From positions 248,001 through 312,000 of the forward strand of contig NZ_CAXHZC010000005.1 in the NCBI RefSeq assembly GCF_964021845.1: DNA of 64,000 nt. Direction: 5' to 3'. The notes beneath the pieces were generated by a model. It saw nothing but the letters and a program-made list of their open reading frames with translations. It had not been told where the DNA came from and made no database searches. The stretch comes from Arcticibacterium sp964021845 (GTDB taxonomy: Bacteria > Bacteroidota > Bacteroidia > Cytophagales > Spirosomataceae). Both the position numbers and the translations under genes were made by a program. The stretch's first letter is position 1. Each line of letters opens with the position of its first letter. This document shows, piece after piece, positions 42,873 to 51,534 of the stretch.

Positions 42873-43721
42873 ATGCTTCTAGTCTTAAAGTTTCTTGAGC
42901 TTATTCGCTGGAAAAACCTGCTGATTATTGTGCTTACGCAATATGCCGCTAAAGTCTTCTTAGTAGGGAAGGGGCAAGGAGTAGTAGAGGCTGTTTTAGA
43001 TGAAAAACAATTTCTGATTACCCTTTGCACAGTTTTGGTAGCTGCCGCAGGTTATATTATTAATGATTATTTCGATATTAAAATAGACCAAGTTAATAAA
43101 CCAGAAGAGGTGGTGATAGGTCGTTTTATACGTCGGAGACATGCGATGTTTGCACATCAATTTTTGAATATTTCGGCTGCCGTCATTTCTTTTACCATCA
43201 GTTTTAAGGTTTTTATAATTAATGTTTTGGCCATGACTTTACTTTGGGTTTATGCCAGTGTGTTTAAGAAAAAACCATTTATAGGTAATTTTATGGTGGC
43301 TGGGCTTACAGGTGCATCTTTGGTGGTGATGGCCGTTTACTACACAGATAATGATTTACTCATTAATATTTACGCTCTTTTTGCTTTTGGAATCACGCTT
43401 ATTAGAGAGATAATTAAAGATATAGAGGATATAAGAGGCGATAAGAAGTTTGGAAGCACCACGCTTCCAATTATTTGGGGAATCAGAAGAACCAAGTATT
43501 TGCTTTTTATATTTATGTTTTGGTTTGTTACTGCTGTAATTTCTATGGGAGTGGCTCTGCAAAACAAGAAACTGCTTATAGCTTTTGTTCTTTTGGGTAT
43601 TCCCTTCTTTTATATGGCATATCGTCTTTATTTTGCAGACAGAAAAAAGCATTTTGCTCAGTTAAGCTTTTGGTCCAAAGTGGTGATGATTTTGGGAATT
43701 TTGAGTATGATGTTTGTTTAA
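42873..43721 (+). CDS. UbiA family prenyltransferase
   Basis: 282 residues with eight or nine predicted membrane helices. The prenyl-diphosphate/Mg2+ motif NDYFDIKIDQVNKPE (NDxxD) is in the first loop and a second Asp-rich block DIEDIRGDKKFGSTTLP in a later one. The Bacteroidota group is usually annotated as geranylgeranylglycerol-phosphate geranylgeranyltransferase-like, but the real acceptor (quinone precursor, haem or lipid) is not known from sequence. It is divergent from bshA; an inverted repeat with 8-bp arms lies between them (42786-42832). Confidence 0.9.
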   Translation: MLLVLKFLELIRWKNLLIIVLTQYAAKVFLVGKGQGVVEAVLDEKQFLITLCTVLVAAAGYIINDYFDIKIDQVNKPEEVVIGRFIRRRHAMFAHQFLNISAAVISFTISFKVFIINVLAMTLLWVYASVFKKKPFIGNFMVAGLTGASLVVMAVYYTDNDLLINIYALFAFGITLIREIIKDIEDIRGDKKFGSTTLPIIWGIRRTKYLLFIFMFWFVTAVISMGVALQNKKLLIAFVLLGIPFFYMAYRLYFADRKKHFAQLSFWSKVVMILGILSMMFV

Positions 43722-43746
43722 AAATCGGTTCAATTTAACGTTTCAT

Positions 43747-44319
43747 ATGACTAAGAAAATTGCAGTTTTTGCTTCAGGTGGTGGGTCAAATGCAGAGGCC
43801 ATTGCTGATTATTTTAAGGGTAATGAGGAGGTAGAAATTAGCTACTTTTTGACTAATAAAGCAGATGCAGGAGTTATTAAAAGAGGGCGAAGGTTAAATA
43901 TTCCTACGCTTGTCTTTTCAAAAAAGAACTTTAATGAGTCTGAACAGATTGTAGATTTTTTAAAATCTCAAAACATAGATTTGGTAGTTTTAGCAGGCTT
44001 TTTATGGCTGATTCCAAGTTCACTTATTAAAGCTTTTCCAAATAAAATCGTTAATATTCATCCTGCCTTATTGCCAAAATATGGTGGTAAAGGCATGTGG
44101 GGGCATCATGTGCATGAGGCTGTGGTGGCAAACAAAGAAACTGAGAGTGGTATTACCATTCATTACGTCAATGAAAACTACGACGAGGGCGAAACCATCT
44201 TTCAAGCAAAATGTACCGTTTTGCCAGAAGATAAGCCTGAGCAAGTAGCTGCCAATGTGCTTAAACTAGAGCATTACCATTTTCCAAGAGTGATTGAGGA
44301 GGTTTTGAAGACTATTTAA
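43747..44319 (+). CDS. purN: Phosphoribosylglycinamide formyltransferase PurN
   Basis: 190 residues from the ATG at 43747 (the frame extends to 43714 but overlaps the UbiA stop; MTKKIAVFASGGGSNAEAI is the usual N-terminus). The catalytic Asn/His/Asp set is seen: NIHPALLPKYGGKG (Asn, His), HYVNENYDEG (Asp). It adds a formyl group from 10-formyl-THF to GAR in purine synthesis. The gene lies 25 bases after ubiA; their stops and the convergent DUF4422 gene overlap by 8 bases. Confidence 0.95.
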   Translation: MTKKIAVFASGGGSNAEAIADYFKGNEEVEISYFLTNKADAGVIKRGRRLNIPTLVFSKKNFNESEQIVDFLKSQNIDLVVLAGFLWLIPSSLIKAFPNKIVNIHPALLPKYGGKGMWGHHVHEAVVANKETESGITIHYVNENYDEGETIFQAKCTVLPEDKPEQVAANVLKLEHYHFPRVIEEVLKTI

Positions 44320-45118
44320 GAGACTTCATTTTCTTGAACTTCTTAAAATAAATTAGCGGAAGCTCTCTATAGTTTATCTGATGGTGCTCTATCCAAATGG
44401 TGATAAGGCGTTCTGATAAGAAACCAAAAATTCTTTCTTGGTAGCCTGTATATTTATGGAGGTCAAATGCCTTTTCTAGCTTAAAAAGTATATCAAAAAG
44501 CCAGGTCATTAGTTCATTAAAAGCATCATACTTAAGAATGAACATATTATTAGCAAACAATCTGTTTCCTTCTAATACCTTTTCAAAGCTTGTCATATAG
44601 GCTGGATAGTCTTCTTTTAGAATTCTTTCGATGGCCTTTAAATCTTCCAGATTATGGTAACGTCTATAATGCTCTTTTATACTGTACTTAAACTTTCGCC
44701 TGGTTGGCATGATGGCCTCATATTCATTTAGAATCTCTTTTATTTCCGCAGGACTAAGTATTTTTTCTTCCCAAAATTTAGGATTTCCTGTGTATATAAG
44801 GCCAAAACGTTTCTTATGAAGCCCTATCAAATAGTATGAAAGTCGTTTGAGTTTGTAGAAAAAAGGCTCAGAAACTGCCGTGAAGTGCCTTCTATAATGC
44901 GTGCTTCCTATAATATCAGAGTTCTCATTTTTCCATATCCAGTATAAACCAGTTAGTTCGCTGTAATACTTGTTTTTAGCAGAGATATTATCTCCGGTAT
45001 CGTCTGTTTTAAAACCATGCTCCGCCGGTCTGTTTTGGTTACCAACCAACAAGTTAACCATTTCTTCTCCTTTGGAGAGAATAGGGCTTGGACGAAAATG
45101 GAAGATGAATATTTTAAT
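44312..45118 (-). CDS. DUF4422 protein with non-ATG start (glycosyltransferase-like)
   Basis: The first ATG is at 45061 (249 residues), but the conserved start of DUF4422 (KI[FY]..H.) is encoded upstream of it in the same frame: ATT at 45118 begins a 19-codon extension reading IKIFIFHFRPSPILSKGEE. No ATG, GTG or TTG occurs between the preceding TGA and 45061, so translation begins at ATT (as in infC) or the gene lost its start. The body shows GDNISAKNKYYSELTGLYWIWKN and STHYRRHF, typical of the family, which occurs in capsule and LPS clusters. It lies 54 bases behind the RgpF-like gene. Confidence 0.7.
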   Translation of the reverse strand: MKIFIFHFRPSPILSKGEEMVNLLVGNQNRPAEHGFKTDDTGDNISAKNKYYSELTGLYWIWKNENSDIIGSTHYRRHFTAVSEPFFYKLKRLSYYLIGLHKKRFGLIYTGNPKFWEEKILSPAEIKEILNEYEAIMPTRRKFKYSIKEHYRRYHNLEDLKAIERILKEDYPAYMTSFEKVLEGNRLFANNMFILKYDAFNELMTWLFDILFKLEKAFDLHKYTGYQERIFGFLSERLITIWIEHHQINYRELPLIYFKKFKKMKSLK

Positions 45119-45171
45119 ATTGCAAAAGTTTTTGACTGCAAAAATGCTTCAATTTTTTGATAAAAGGGCAT

Positions 45172-46086
45172 TTATTTAAATGGCAATATTCGTTTTAAAA
45201 ATGATTTTTTAACCAAACTACGGTTTCTCTCCAGTTCTTTTATTACCAAATCACTCTTCCATTCTTTCGGTATTTTGGCCTTTAATAGGTTTTCCCATTC
45301 TACTCTTTGTTTGCTAGAAAGGTCATAAAATACTTTCTTCTTTAGTAATGGGTAGCCTTGATTAATTAATTCTTTTGGTTTAATATGGGCTAGATTTTTA
45401 GCGTAATCATTTGCTGTTTTGATATAAGTATAAGACTTAAGTCCGGCTTTTAAGAGATGTTGGCTAAAACCAATTTCCCATTTGTTGATAATAGCTCTCC
45501 TTAAAGCTTTTTGATTTTCTTCTTTAAAAACAGAGTCAACATCAAAGTAATCTAGAAATATAGAAAGAGCCTTAATGGCTGATTCATTCAACACTATAAA
45601 ATGACTTTGAACATGATAATTATTCTCGTGTGTAGAGAACCAAGGCTTTTCGTTTGAATCTATTAAACCCCAAAAGTCCACGTCTTGCTTTCTGCCATCT
45701 TTAAAAACATTTTCTAAATTATTTATTAAAATATTGCTGTCGTTAACAATAGTTATTTCAGAGTATGTATTTAAACGTTTAGTAATTGCAAATTTGTAAA
45801 ACATGCCAAAGTCATAGCCTTCATTTTTTTCAAAATGCAGATGAACATTTTCTTTGAAATCCGCTATTACATCAATGTCTCTTTTATTTGTAAGTAATCT
45901 TACCTCATCAAAATGAGTAGCAAGCTCATTCACATAAATCTGAACATTATGTGGTATACAGTTCCGTTCACTATAGTGAATGAATACACAAATGGAATTT
46001 TTCTTTGTTGGCACGACTAGTTTATTTCTGGTAGATATGGTTAGGATGCTAAAATTGTCACTATCCTTTAAATCAATTTTATGCAA
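45172..46086 (-). CDS. RgpF-like (rhamnan synthesis protein F family) glycosyltransferase
   Basis: 304 residues. SICVFIHYSERNCIP at the start of the core, the EGYDFGMFYKF segment, IVNDSNILI and VDFWGLIDSNE, and HVQSHFIVLNESAI match the rhamnan synthesis F family (PF05045) of polysaccharide glycosyltransferases. The start is TTG at 46086, right after a TAG and an ATA; no in-frame ATG precedes the conserved core. With the DUF4422 gene downstream it forms a pair likely to add sugars to a surface polysaccharide, away from any obvious biosynthesis cluster. Confidence 0.82.
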   Translation of the reverse strand: MHKIDLKDSDNFSILTISTRNKLVVPTKKNSICVFIHYSERNCIPHNVQIYVNELATHFDEVRLLTNKRDIDVIADFKENVHLHFEKNEGYDFGMFYKFAITKRLNTYSEITIVNDSNILINNLENVFKDGRKQDVDFWGLIDSNEKPWFSTHENNYHVQSHFIVLNESAIKALSIFLDYFDVDSVFKEENQKALRRAIINKWEIGFSQHLLKAGLKSYTYIKTANDYAKNLAHIKPKELINQGYPLLKKKVFYDLSSKQRVEWENLLKAKIPKEWKSDLVIKELERNRSLVKKSFLKRILPFK

Positions 46087-46205
46087 TATTGATTTAACCT
46101 ACGCTAGTCTAGCCCATTAAGTTTTGCTTTTATTTATTATTCGGTAGGTAAGAACCACTGTTTCTCTCTTATTTTCGTCAAAATGGAGCATTACTTCTTT
46201 TCAGT

Positions 46206-47099
46206 TTATTGAAAATCAGGCCAATATTTTTTAATTTTTTTTCTTAGAAAGGAAACACTTCGAGCTAGCTGCTCCATGCCGTCTACACCATCTTCAATAC
46301 TAATCCATCCATCAAAACCTACTCTTTTAAGCTCAGTGAAAATAGCGTCATAATCATTTAGACCTTTTCCTATCTCGCCGTGGCTTAGTCTTTTTGCGTA
46401 ACCTACAGAGCCGCCCTCTTCGTTTTTTAAGTCTTCTATAGTTCCAGAAATTAAATATCTATCGCTGGCGTGCATAGTCACTACTCTGTCAGAAACTCTG
46501 TAGAGTAACTCTAGCGGGTCTTCCCCTGCCAGAAAGGTGTTGCTAGGGTCGTAGTTTACACCAAAATTTGGATGGTCTATCTTATTAACAAGGGCACAGA
46601 ATACGTCCATTTGCTGAGCAAATTCGGGATACTCCCAAAAGTCGTCTTTGTAGTGATTTTCTAGAATGAGGGTAATGCCTTTTTCTGCAGCTAATGGCAA
46701 ACAGGCTTCTATGCAAGAGGCGGCTAAAGACACGCCTTCGTCAATACTTAGTTCTGGTCTTCGCTGTCCGCTTAATACTCGGCAGTAAGAACCACCAAGA
46801 ATATGTGTCATTTGAATCCATCTTTTCTGTTTTTCTATCTCTTTCTCACGAAAAGCAGCTTCAGGATGGGTGAAATCAGGAGAACAGCATAACATAGGAA
46901 TTGTTTTTCCGTGGCTTTCTACTTCTTTTCTGAATTTAGGCCAGTTGCTTTCGTCTTCCATTTCTAGAAAACCGGCATACCATTCTAAACCACTAATATC
47001 TAATTTTACGGCAAGTTCTATCCATTCAGAAACCTTCATAGTACCTTCTTTACAGAGTTCTTGCATAAAGGCTTTTGGGAAAGCTGCGAGTTTGGGCAT
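46206..47099 (-). CDS. Sugar phosphate isomerase/epimerase (xylose isomerase-like TIM barrel)
   Basis: 297 residues from ATG at 47099 (16 bases after the SDR stop). The frame runs further but would overlap the SDR gene. Typical blocks: ISGLEWYAGFLEME, CSPDFTHPEAAFREKE, ENHYKDDFWEYPEFA, NFGVNYDPSNTFLAGEDP, SHGEIGKGLNDYDAIF and WISIEDGVDG. Metal ligands are Glu, Asp, His and Glu in these blocks. It is last in the HUMPS-ADH-SDR-isomerase operon. The substrate is likely a free or phosphorylated ketose; not determinable here. Confidence 0.88.
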   Translation of the reverse strand: MPKLAAFPKAFMQELCKEGTMKVSEWIELAVKLDISGLEWYAGFLEMEDESNWPKFRKEVESHGKTIPMLCCSPDFTHPEAAFREKEIEKQKRWIQMTHILGGSYCRVLSGQRRPELSIDEGVSLAASCIEACLPLAAEKGITLILENHYKDDFWEYPEFAQQMDVFCALVNKIDHPNFGVNYDPSNTFLAGEDPLELLYRVSDRVVTMHASDRYLISGTIEDLKNEEGGSVGYAKRLSHGEIGKGLNDYDAIFTELKRVGFDGWISIEDGVDGMEQLARSVSFLRKKIKKYWPDFQ

Positions 47100-47115
47100 T
47101 TTTTTATTTTTTAGT

Positions 47116-47910
47116 TTAATTATGAGAACCGTTCCAGGTTTTTGGTAAGTTTCTTCCAATCATGGGAAATTGTTCCCAATCAAATATTTGAGCACTAAGC
47201 GGCCCACAATCATCAGAAATTAATAGGCAAGCGGCAGCCGCTATTTCTTCTGGTTTAAAAAGACGTTTAGACGGAGCGAAAATAGAAGGAAGTTCTTTAT
47301 ACCAATCGTCTTTCATGCCCTGTTGAGATTTTATGTTTTTCTCATTGTCTGTCAATACCCAACCTGGGTTTATTTGATTTACTCGTACTCCTTTTTCTCT
47401 AAAAAGGCTGTCGCCCAAATTCCTTGTCAAAGTCATTAAAGCTCCTTTAGAAATACTGTAGGCTAATAAATCAGGTTCTCCACCCCAAGCATTGATAGAA
47501 CCAATATTTAATACGCATCCCCCGCTTTTTGATAGTTCTTCTGTAGCGGCTCGAATAATAGCCAAAGGTGCTATGGTATTAACTTCTAAAATGTTTTTGA
47601 GAAAAGTGCTATCTGTTGTTTCTAGATTAGAAGATGCTATGGTGGCAGCATTATTTATAAGAACGTCTATTTTTTTATAAGCTTCAAGGGCCTTTTTTAT
47701 CAGTAGGCTTGGAGCATCAGGGGTAGTAATGTCAATGGTAATGGCTAAGGCATTTTCAGTCCCGAGCTCTTTAACTAGTTCCATTCCTAGCTCGTGGTCA
47801 AGGCCATTTAGTATTACTTTTCCTCCTTCTTTAACCACCATTTGGGCTATGGCTTTGCCAATACCGGTATAGGAACCCGTAATTAAGACTACTTTATTTT
47901 TCAGTCTCAT
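47116..47910 (-). CDS. Short-chain dehydrogenase/reductase
   Basis: 264 residues. Cofactor loop TGSYTGIG, NNAA motif (LINNAATIAS), catalytic Ser/Tyr/Lys in NIGSINAWGG and Y-SIS-K. It lies 1 base from the ADH stop and 16 from the isomerase. In sugar operons such enzymes interconvert keto and hydroxy sugars (gluconate-5-dehydrogenase-like). NADH versus NADPH preference is not clear from the short loop. It is cytosolic, with no signal peptide. Confidence 0.9.
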   Translation of the reverse strand: MRLKNKVVLITGSYTGIGKAIAQMVVKEGGKVILNGLDHELGMELVKELGTENALAITIDITTPDAPSLLIKKALEAYKKIDVLINNAATIASSNLETTDSTFLKNILEVNTIAPLAIIRAATEELSKSGGCVLNIGSINAWGGEPDLLAYSISKGALMTLTRNLGDSLFREKGVRVNQINPGWVLTDNEKNIKSQQGMKDDWYKELPSIFAPSKRLFKPEEIAAAACLLISDDCGPLSAQIFDWEQFPMIGRNLPKTWNGSHN

Positions 47911-47911
47911 G

Positions 47912-48937
47912 TTAAACGGGTTTTAGTACACTTTTAATTACTTTTCCAGCGTGCATTTGTTCAAATGCTTCATGCCAGTCTGTGGTTTCCCATACACCAC
48001 CAATAATTGGTTTAACATCTAGTTTTCCGCTAGTAAGCAGGGCAATCACTTTTTCCCAAATAGGCCAGTTATGACTGAAACTTCCCTGAAGTGTTACATT
48101 CTTTTGGACTAAAGCATCTATTGAAAAGTTTAAGGGCTGTGGTCCCCAACCTACTTTCGTAATTTGACCTTTAGGTCTAACTAGATCAAGAGCTATTTTA
48201 AGGGTTTGACTAATACCGGCGGCGTCTATCACGCAGTCGGCACCAAGTCCATCATATTCGGTTGCCCAAGGTTTTGCATCGCCAATAATAGTGGTGAAAC
48301 CATAGCTTTTAGCTGTTTCTAACCTGCCTTTGTCAGATTCTAAGCCAACCAAAGCTACATCTGCACCGCATAGCTGAGCCATAGCAGCACATAATATACC
48401 TATAGTGCCTGGCCCTAAAACCACCACACGGTCTCCTGGACGAATATTTGAGTTCATGACCACGGCATTGTAAGCTACAGAGCATGGCTCTGTTAAGCAT
48501 GCTTGTTCAAAAGGAAGGCTGTCAGGTACCTGATGGAGGCATCTAGCGGGTACTTTTACGTATTTGGTCATGGCACCGTTTACACCATAACCAAAACCCT
48601 TTCTGTCTGGGTCGAGGTTGTAAAGGCCTTGTTTATTGAGTGGGCTTGCTTCATTAATTTGTGCGGCGGTTTCACTTACCACTCTGTCGCCCTCTTTCCA
48701 GTTGGTGACGTTTTTTCCAAGTTCAATAATTCTTCCGCCAAACTCATGGCCAAGAACTACCGGATAGTTTACATGCCAACTATGGTCTGAAGTCCATTGA
48801 TGTAGGTCGCTACCACAAACGCCTACATTTGCTACTTCTAGTAAAACGTCGGTTTCTCCTATGATTGGTTTTTCTATTTCTCTTATTTCTACACTTCCTT
48901 GTTTTGAAGAAAAATTAACAACGGCTGCTGATTTCAT
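47912..48937 (-). CDS. Zinc-dependent alcohol dehydrogenase (sorbitol dehydrogenase-like)
   Basis: 341 residues. Catalytic zinc ligands in GVCGSD and GHEFGG, and the NAD(P) fold GPGTIGILCAAMAQLCG. The structural four-Cys lobe is missing: the segment after GDRVVSE lacks cysteines, as in sorbitol-dehydrogenase-type enzymes without structural zinc. It oxidises a polyol or sugar alcohol. It is second in the four-gene operon, 31 bases after the HUMPS gene and 1 base before the SDR. Polyol specificity is unknown. Confidence 0.9.
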   Translation of the reverse strand: MKSAAVVNFSSKQGSVEIREIEKPIIGETDVLLEVANVGVCGSDLHQWTSDHSWHVNYPVVLGHEFGGRIIELGKNVTNWKEGDRVVSETAAQINEASPLNKQGLYNLDPDRKGFGYGVNGAMTKYVKVPARCLHQVPDSLPFEQACLTEPCSVAYNAVVMNSNIRPGDRVVVLGPGTIGILCAAMAQLCGADVALVGLESDKGRLETAKSYGFTTIIGDAKPWATEYDGLGADCVIDAAGISQTLKIALDLVRPKGQITKVGWGPQPLNFSIDALVQKNVTLQGSFSHNWPIWEKVIALLTSGKLDVKPIIGGVWETTDWHEAFEQMHAGKVIKSVLKPV

Positions 48938-48968
48938 TATAGTAATTTATGGTTTTGGGTTGAATTTA

Positions 48969-49661
48969 TTAGACATTGCCGTAGGCATGAATTTTATCAC
49001 AAATAAGCCTTAATGAGCTCTCCAAGTCTCCGGAGGCTGTTTTGAATGCATCGGCATCAATAGTTAAAGGAGCACCAAGAACTACTAATGGAGCTCCATA
49101 AGACGGACACGCTATGGCTTGCTCTAGTGATAGGCCGCCAACCGCCTGAACGGGTATATTGACAGCATTTACTACCTCTCTTAATTGGTCAAGAGGATTT
49201 GGCATTTTAAGACCTTGGGCCGCTATGCCGCGTCTTTCGTCGTAGCCAATATGATGTATCACGTAATCACAGCCTAAATCTTCTAAACGCTTAGCTCCGG
49301 CTATCATGTCTGGGCAACCTAGGTTGTCTCCCATTACTTCTACGCCGTAATCTTTGCCTGCTTTTACCACCACTTTTATAGTTTCTTCATGGGCTCTAGC
49401 CATTACTACCACGTGTGTGGCTCCAGCTTTTGCCATCATTTCGGCTTCTAAGTAGCCACCATCCATGGTTTTTAAATCTGCTACTATAGGTATTTTGGGG
49501 AAAGCTTCTCTAAGCTTTCTGACACCATGGAGGCCTTCGGCCAAAATTAAAGGAGTGCCGGCTTCTAACCAGTCTACGCCAGCTCTTAGGGCTAGGGCGG
49601 CGGTTTCTAGGGCTTCATCAATATTAGTTAAATCCAGGGATATTTGGACTATTGGTTTCAT
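48969..49661 (-). CDS. HUMPS-family protein (3-hexulose-6-phosphate synthase / KGPDC-like)
   Basis: 230 residues, OMP decarboxylase superfamily barrel. The signature D62-x-K64-x-x-D67 is intact (ADLKTMDGG), with VQISLDLTNIDEALE at the N-terminus and VQAVGGLSLEQA at the phosphate-binding end. Members either condense formaldehyde with ribulose 5-phosphate or decarboxylate 3-keto-L-gulonate 6-phosphate; no partner isomerase (PHI) is nearby. It leads an operon with an ADH, an SDR and an isomerase, suggesting catabolism of a polyol or acid sugar through a phosphorylated intermediate. No kinase is encoded here. Confidence 0.85.
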   Translation of the reverse strand: MKPIVQISLDLTNIDEALETAALALRAGVDWLEAGTPLILAEGLHGVRKLREAFPKIPIVADLKTMDGGYLEAEMMAKAGATHVVVMARAHEETIKVVVKAGKDYGVEVMGDNLGCPDMIAGAKRLEDLGCDYVIHHIGYDERRGIAAQGLKMPNPLDQLREVVNAVNIPVQAVGGLSLEQAIACPSYGAPLVVLGAPLTIDADAFKTASGDLESSLRLICDKIHAYGNV

Positions 49662-49867
49662 GGCTTTATAGGAATAGGTTGAATTTTATTAACACAGATA
49701 ATTTAATAGAAATAGAATTATTTCCTGAATAATTATCAGTATTTGATATGAAAGTAGGGCTATTTCCTAGTTATGCCAATTGAATAGGATGAAAAATATA
49801 GTAAAGGAGGTTTGAACTATAACGTATATGTGGTTTGTGTAGATGAAATATATTTTTGTCAAAAAGG

Positions 49868-50695
49868 TTATCTATTGCCTACGTTTTCTTGCTGTATTTC
49901 GTAAGCCTTGTCTACAATGCTTTTAATGATTTTGTCTAAGTCATGAGTGCTTTCTTCTAAATGGTTTAGAAGTTGATTTTTCTCACTATCTATAAGTGTG
50001 GGGTCAGTTTTAATGAGTTGGCTAATAGCAAGGATGTTAGCTACTGGTTTTCTTACTTCATGGCTCTGCTGCCATGCTATTTGCTTAAGGGCTTTGTTTT
50101 GTTCTAGAACCTGGTTTCTTGATTTTTCTAGGGAGTTTGCTTGCGGATAATAAATGTACCTTACCTCTAAAGCGATTATGATAATAGAGAATAAAGCTAA
50201 AATTATTTCTAGTAAAACTATTCCTGAAATCTTCTCTTGAGACTTCATTTCCAAAGCATTTACAATGGCGTCCATTTCTTCCAGTAATAATTGCTGATTC
50301 TGATTAATGCTTTCTAGGTTTAGCTCACTGCTTTGTTGAAAATTTGAAATAATGTTGCCTGTAAAAGTATATCGCTCATTGAGCTTTTCTAGCATTTTAA
50401 CTATTTCAGGAGATTTAATGCCATTGAGTGACAATTCTTTACTACCATGAATAAGTGCCAAATGAGAAGTTTTAGCTAGGTCAAATGTTTCTTTGAGGGT
50501 CTTAAATTCAATTGAGTTTTGAGATAGTTGATAGAATTGAAGATTAAGCCGCTGGCTAAGCATCCTTTGCCTGCCCGAAATATTTATGTGTTTAGCATCT
50601 TGTTTAATAGTAGCTAAAGCATACTGAATTAGCATTTGGTTGATAAAAATCAAGCCAACAGTCAGTAAGACACCAAAAATGTATTTCCGCTTCAT
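49868..50695 (-). CDS. PilJ-N sensor with HisKA (DHp) domain and no ATPase
   Basis: 275 residues from ATG at 50695 (the frame to 50704 would need TTG). Transmembrane helix 1 (about residues 5-26), a periplasmic sensor with the PilJ_N/NIT-type motif ISGRQRMLSQR, helix 2 (about 159-182), then a HisKA-like segment IAWQQSHEVRKPVANIL with the phospho-acceptor His at 212 (215 in the longer form). The protein ends soon after; the HATPase domain is absent, so it cannot phosphorylate itself. It could be a phosphotransfer relay or a decoy partner. Sensor helices with the histidine box alone occur in other Bacteroidota (my recollection). Confidence 0.82.
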   Translation of the reverse strand: MKRKYIFGVLLTVGLIFINQMLIQYALATIKQDAKHINISGRQRMLSQRLNLQFYQLSQNSIEFKTLKETFDLAKTSHLALIHGSKELSLNGIKSPEIVKMLEKLNERYTFTGNIISNFQQSSELNLESINQNQQLLLEEMDAIVNALEMKSQEKISGIVLLEIILALFSIIIIALEVRYIYYPQANSLEKSRNQVLEQNKALKQIAWQQSHEVRKPVANILAISQLIKTDPTLIDSEKNQLLNHLEESTHDLDKIIKSIVDKAYEIQQENVGNR

Positions 50696-50754
50696 ATAAT
50701 TCAATCAAGTGTGGACTGCAAAAGAAGGACTATCTGAATTTTACAAGGAGGAAA

Positions 50755-51531
50755 TTAGAAAAATACCCCCAAGTTAAATACGAAGCCACGAATACCTAAA
50801 TATGGTACAGTTTTAATGGCATTGATTTCGGCTCGTTCTTCACCTACTGTAACATCAAAATATGAGTCGCTAAGCTTAAATCGGTCTACTATTTTATCTT
50901 CTAGGTAGGCTCTGTCACTTTCATCTAGTCTTGATAAGATAGACGTTTCTACTTTTGCGTAAACGCTTTTTGCTCCGCCAAAGTGGGGACCCACTAGAAT
51001 AAAGTCTAAGACAAATCGCTCTCCTAATTTAAATTGTTTACCCACCATTAATCCTCCTGAAATAGCTTTGATGTCAAAATTGATGGGTACCTTATCAAGG
51101 GTATAAACAGTGCCGTCATAACGTGCCTCTAAGGAGGCTGGAACTAGAGCTTCAAAGTTTTCAAACTGACCAAATACGCTTATGAAGAAGCGGTTTCTTT
51201 TATCTCCAAAATAGTATTTCAGCTCAGGTGAAAGACTTTTTACGCCAATCTGAGCAAGATCTACAAATATGTATTCGAAATCTACACCGGTGATACCAAT
51301 GCCATGTTTTTTTGCGAGTTTATCAAATTCCTCCCCAAATGGTATTGATTTTTGAGGACGGTAAATAAAAGAATTGGCAAAAGATAAATTAGGAGTCAAA
51401 GCTCTTTCGTAATTAACAGAAATAATACCAGTTACTAAACCAGATGCATTTACTTTTAAACTGTTTTTAAAGTCTGACTGAGCAGAAAGAAACAAAGGAA
51501 AAGCACAAAGAAGAAAAATGATTTTACGCAA
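50755..51531 (-). CDS. Predicted outer-membrane beta-barrel protein with TTG start
   Basis: 258 residues with a signal peptide (MRKIIFLLCAFPLFLSAQ). It starts at TTG (51529-51531). The upstream threonine aldolase gene ends with TAA in the same frame two codons earlier (TAA-GTC-TTG), so translation is probably by re-initiation. The mature part alternates as a barrel (NLSFANSFIYRPQ; ELKYYFGDKRNRFFISVF) and ends in FNLGVFF. No specific family recognised. Its co-transcription with ltaE is certain from spacing, but a functional link is not obvious. Confidence 0.78.
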   Translation of the reverse strand: MRKIIFLLCAFPLFLSAQSDFKNSLKVNASGLVTGIISVNYERALTPNLSFANSFIYRPQKSIPFGEEFDKLAKKHGIGITGVDFEYIFVDLAQIGVKSLSPELKYYFGDKRNRFFISVFGQFENFEALVPASLEARYDGTVYTLDKVPINFDIKAISGGLMVGKQFKLGERFVLDFILVGPHFGGAKSVYAKVETSILSRLDESDRAYLEDKIVDRFKLSDSYFDVTVGEERAEINAIKTVPYLGIRGFVFNLGVFF

Positions 51532-51534
51532 GAC

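Noticed and set aside
44953..45171. Open frame of 72 codons on the minus strand
   Set aside because: It lies in a different frame over the DUF4422 start and shows no protein-like features.
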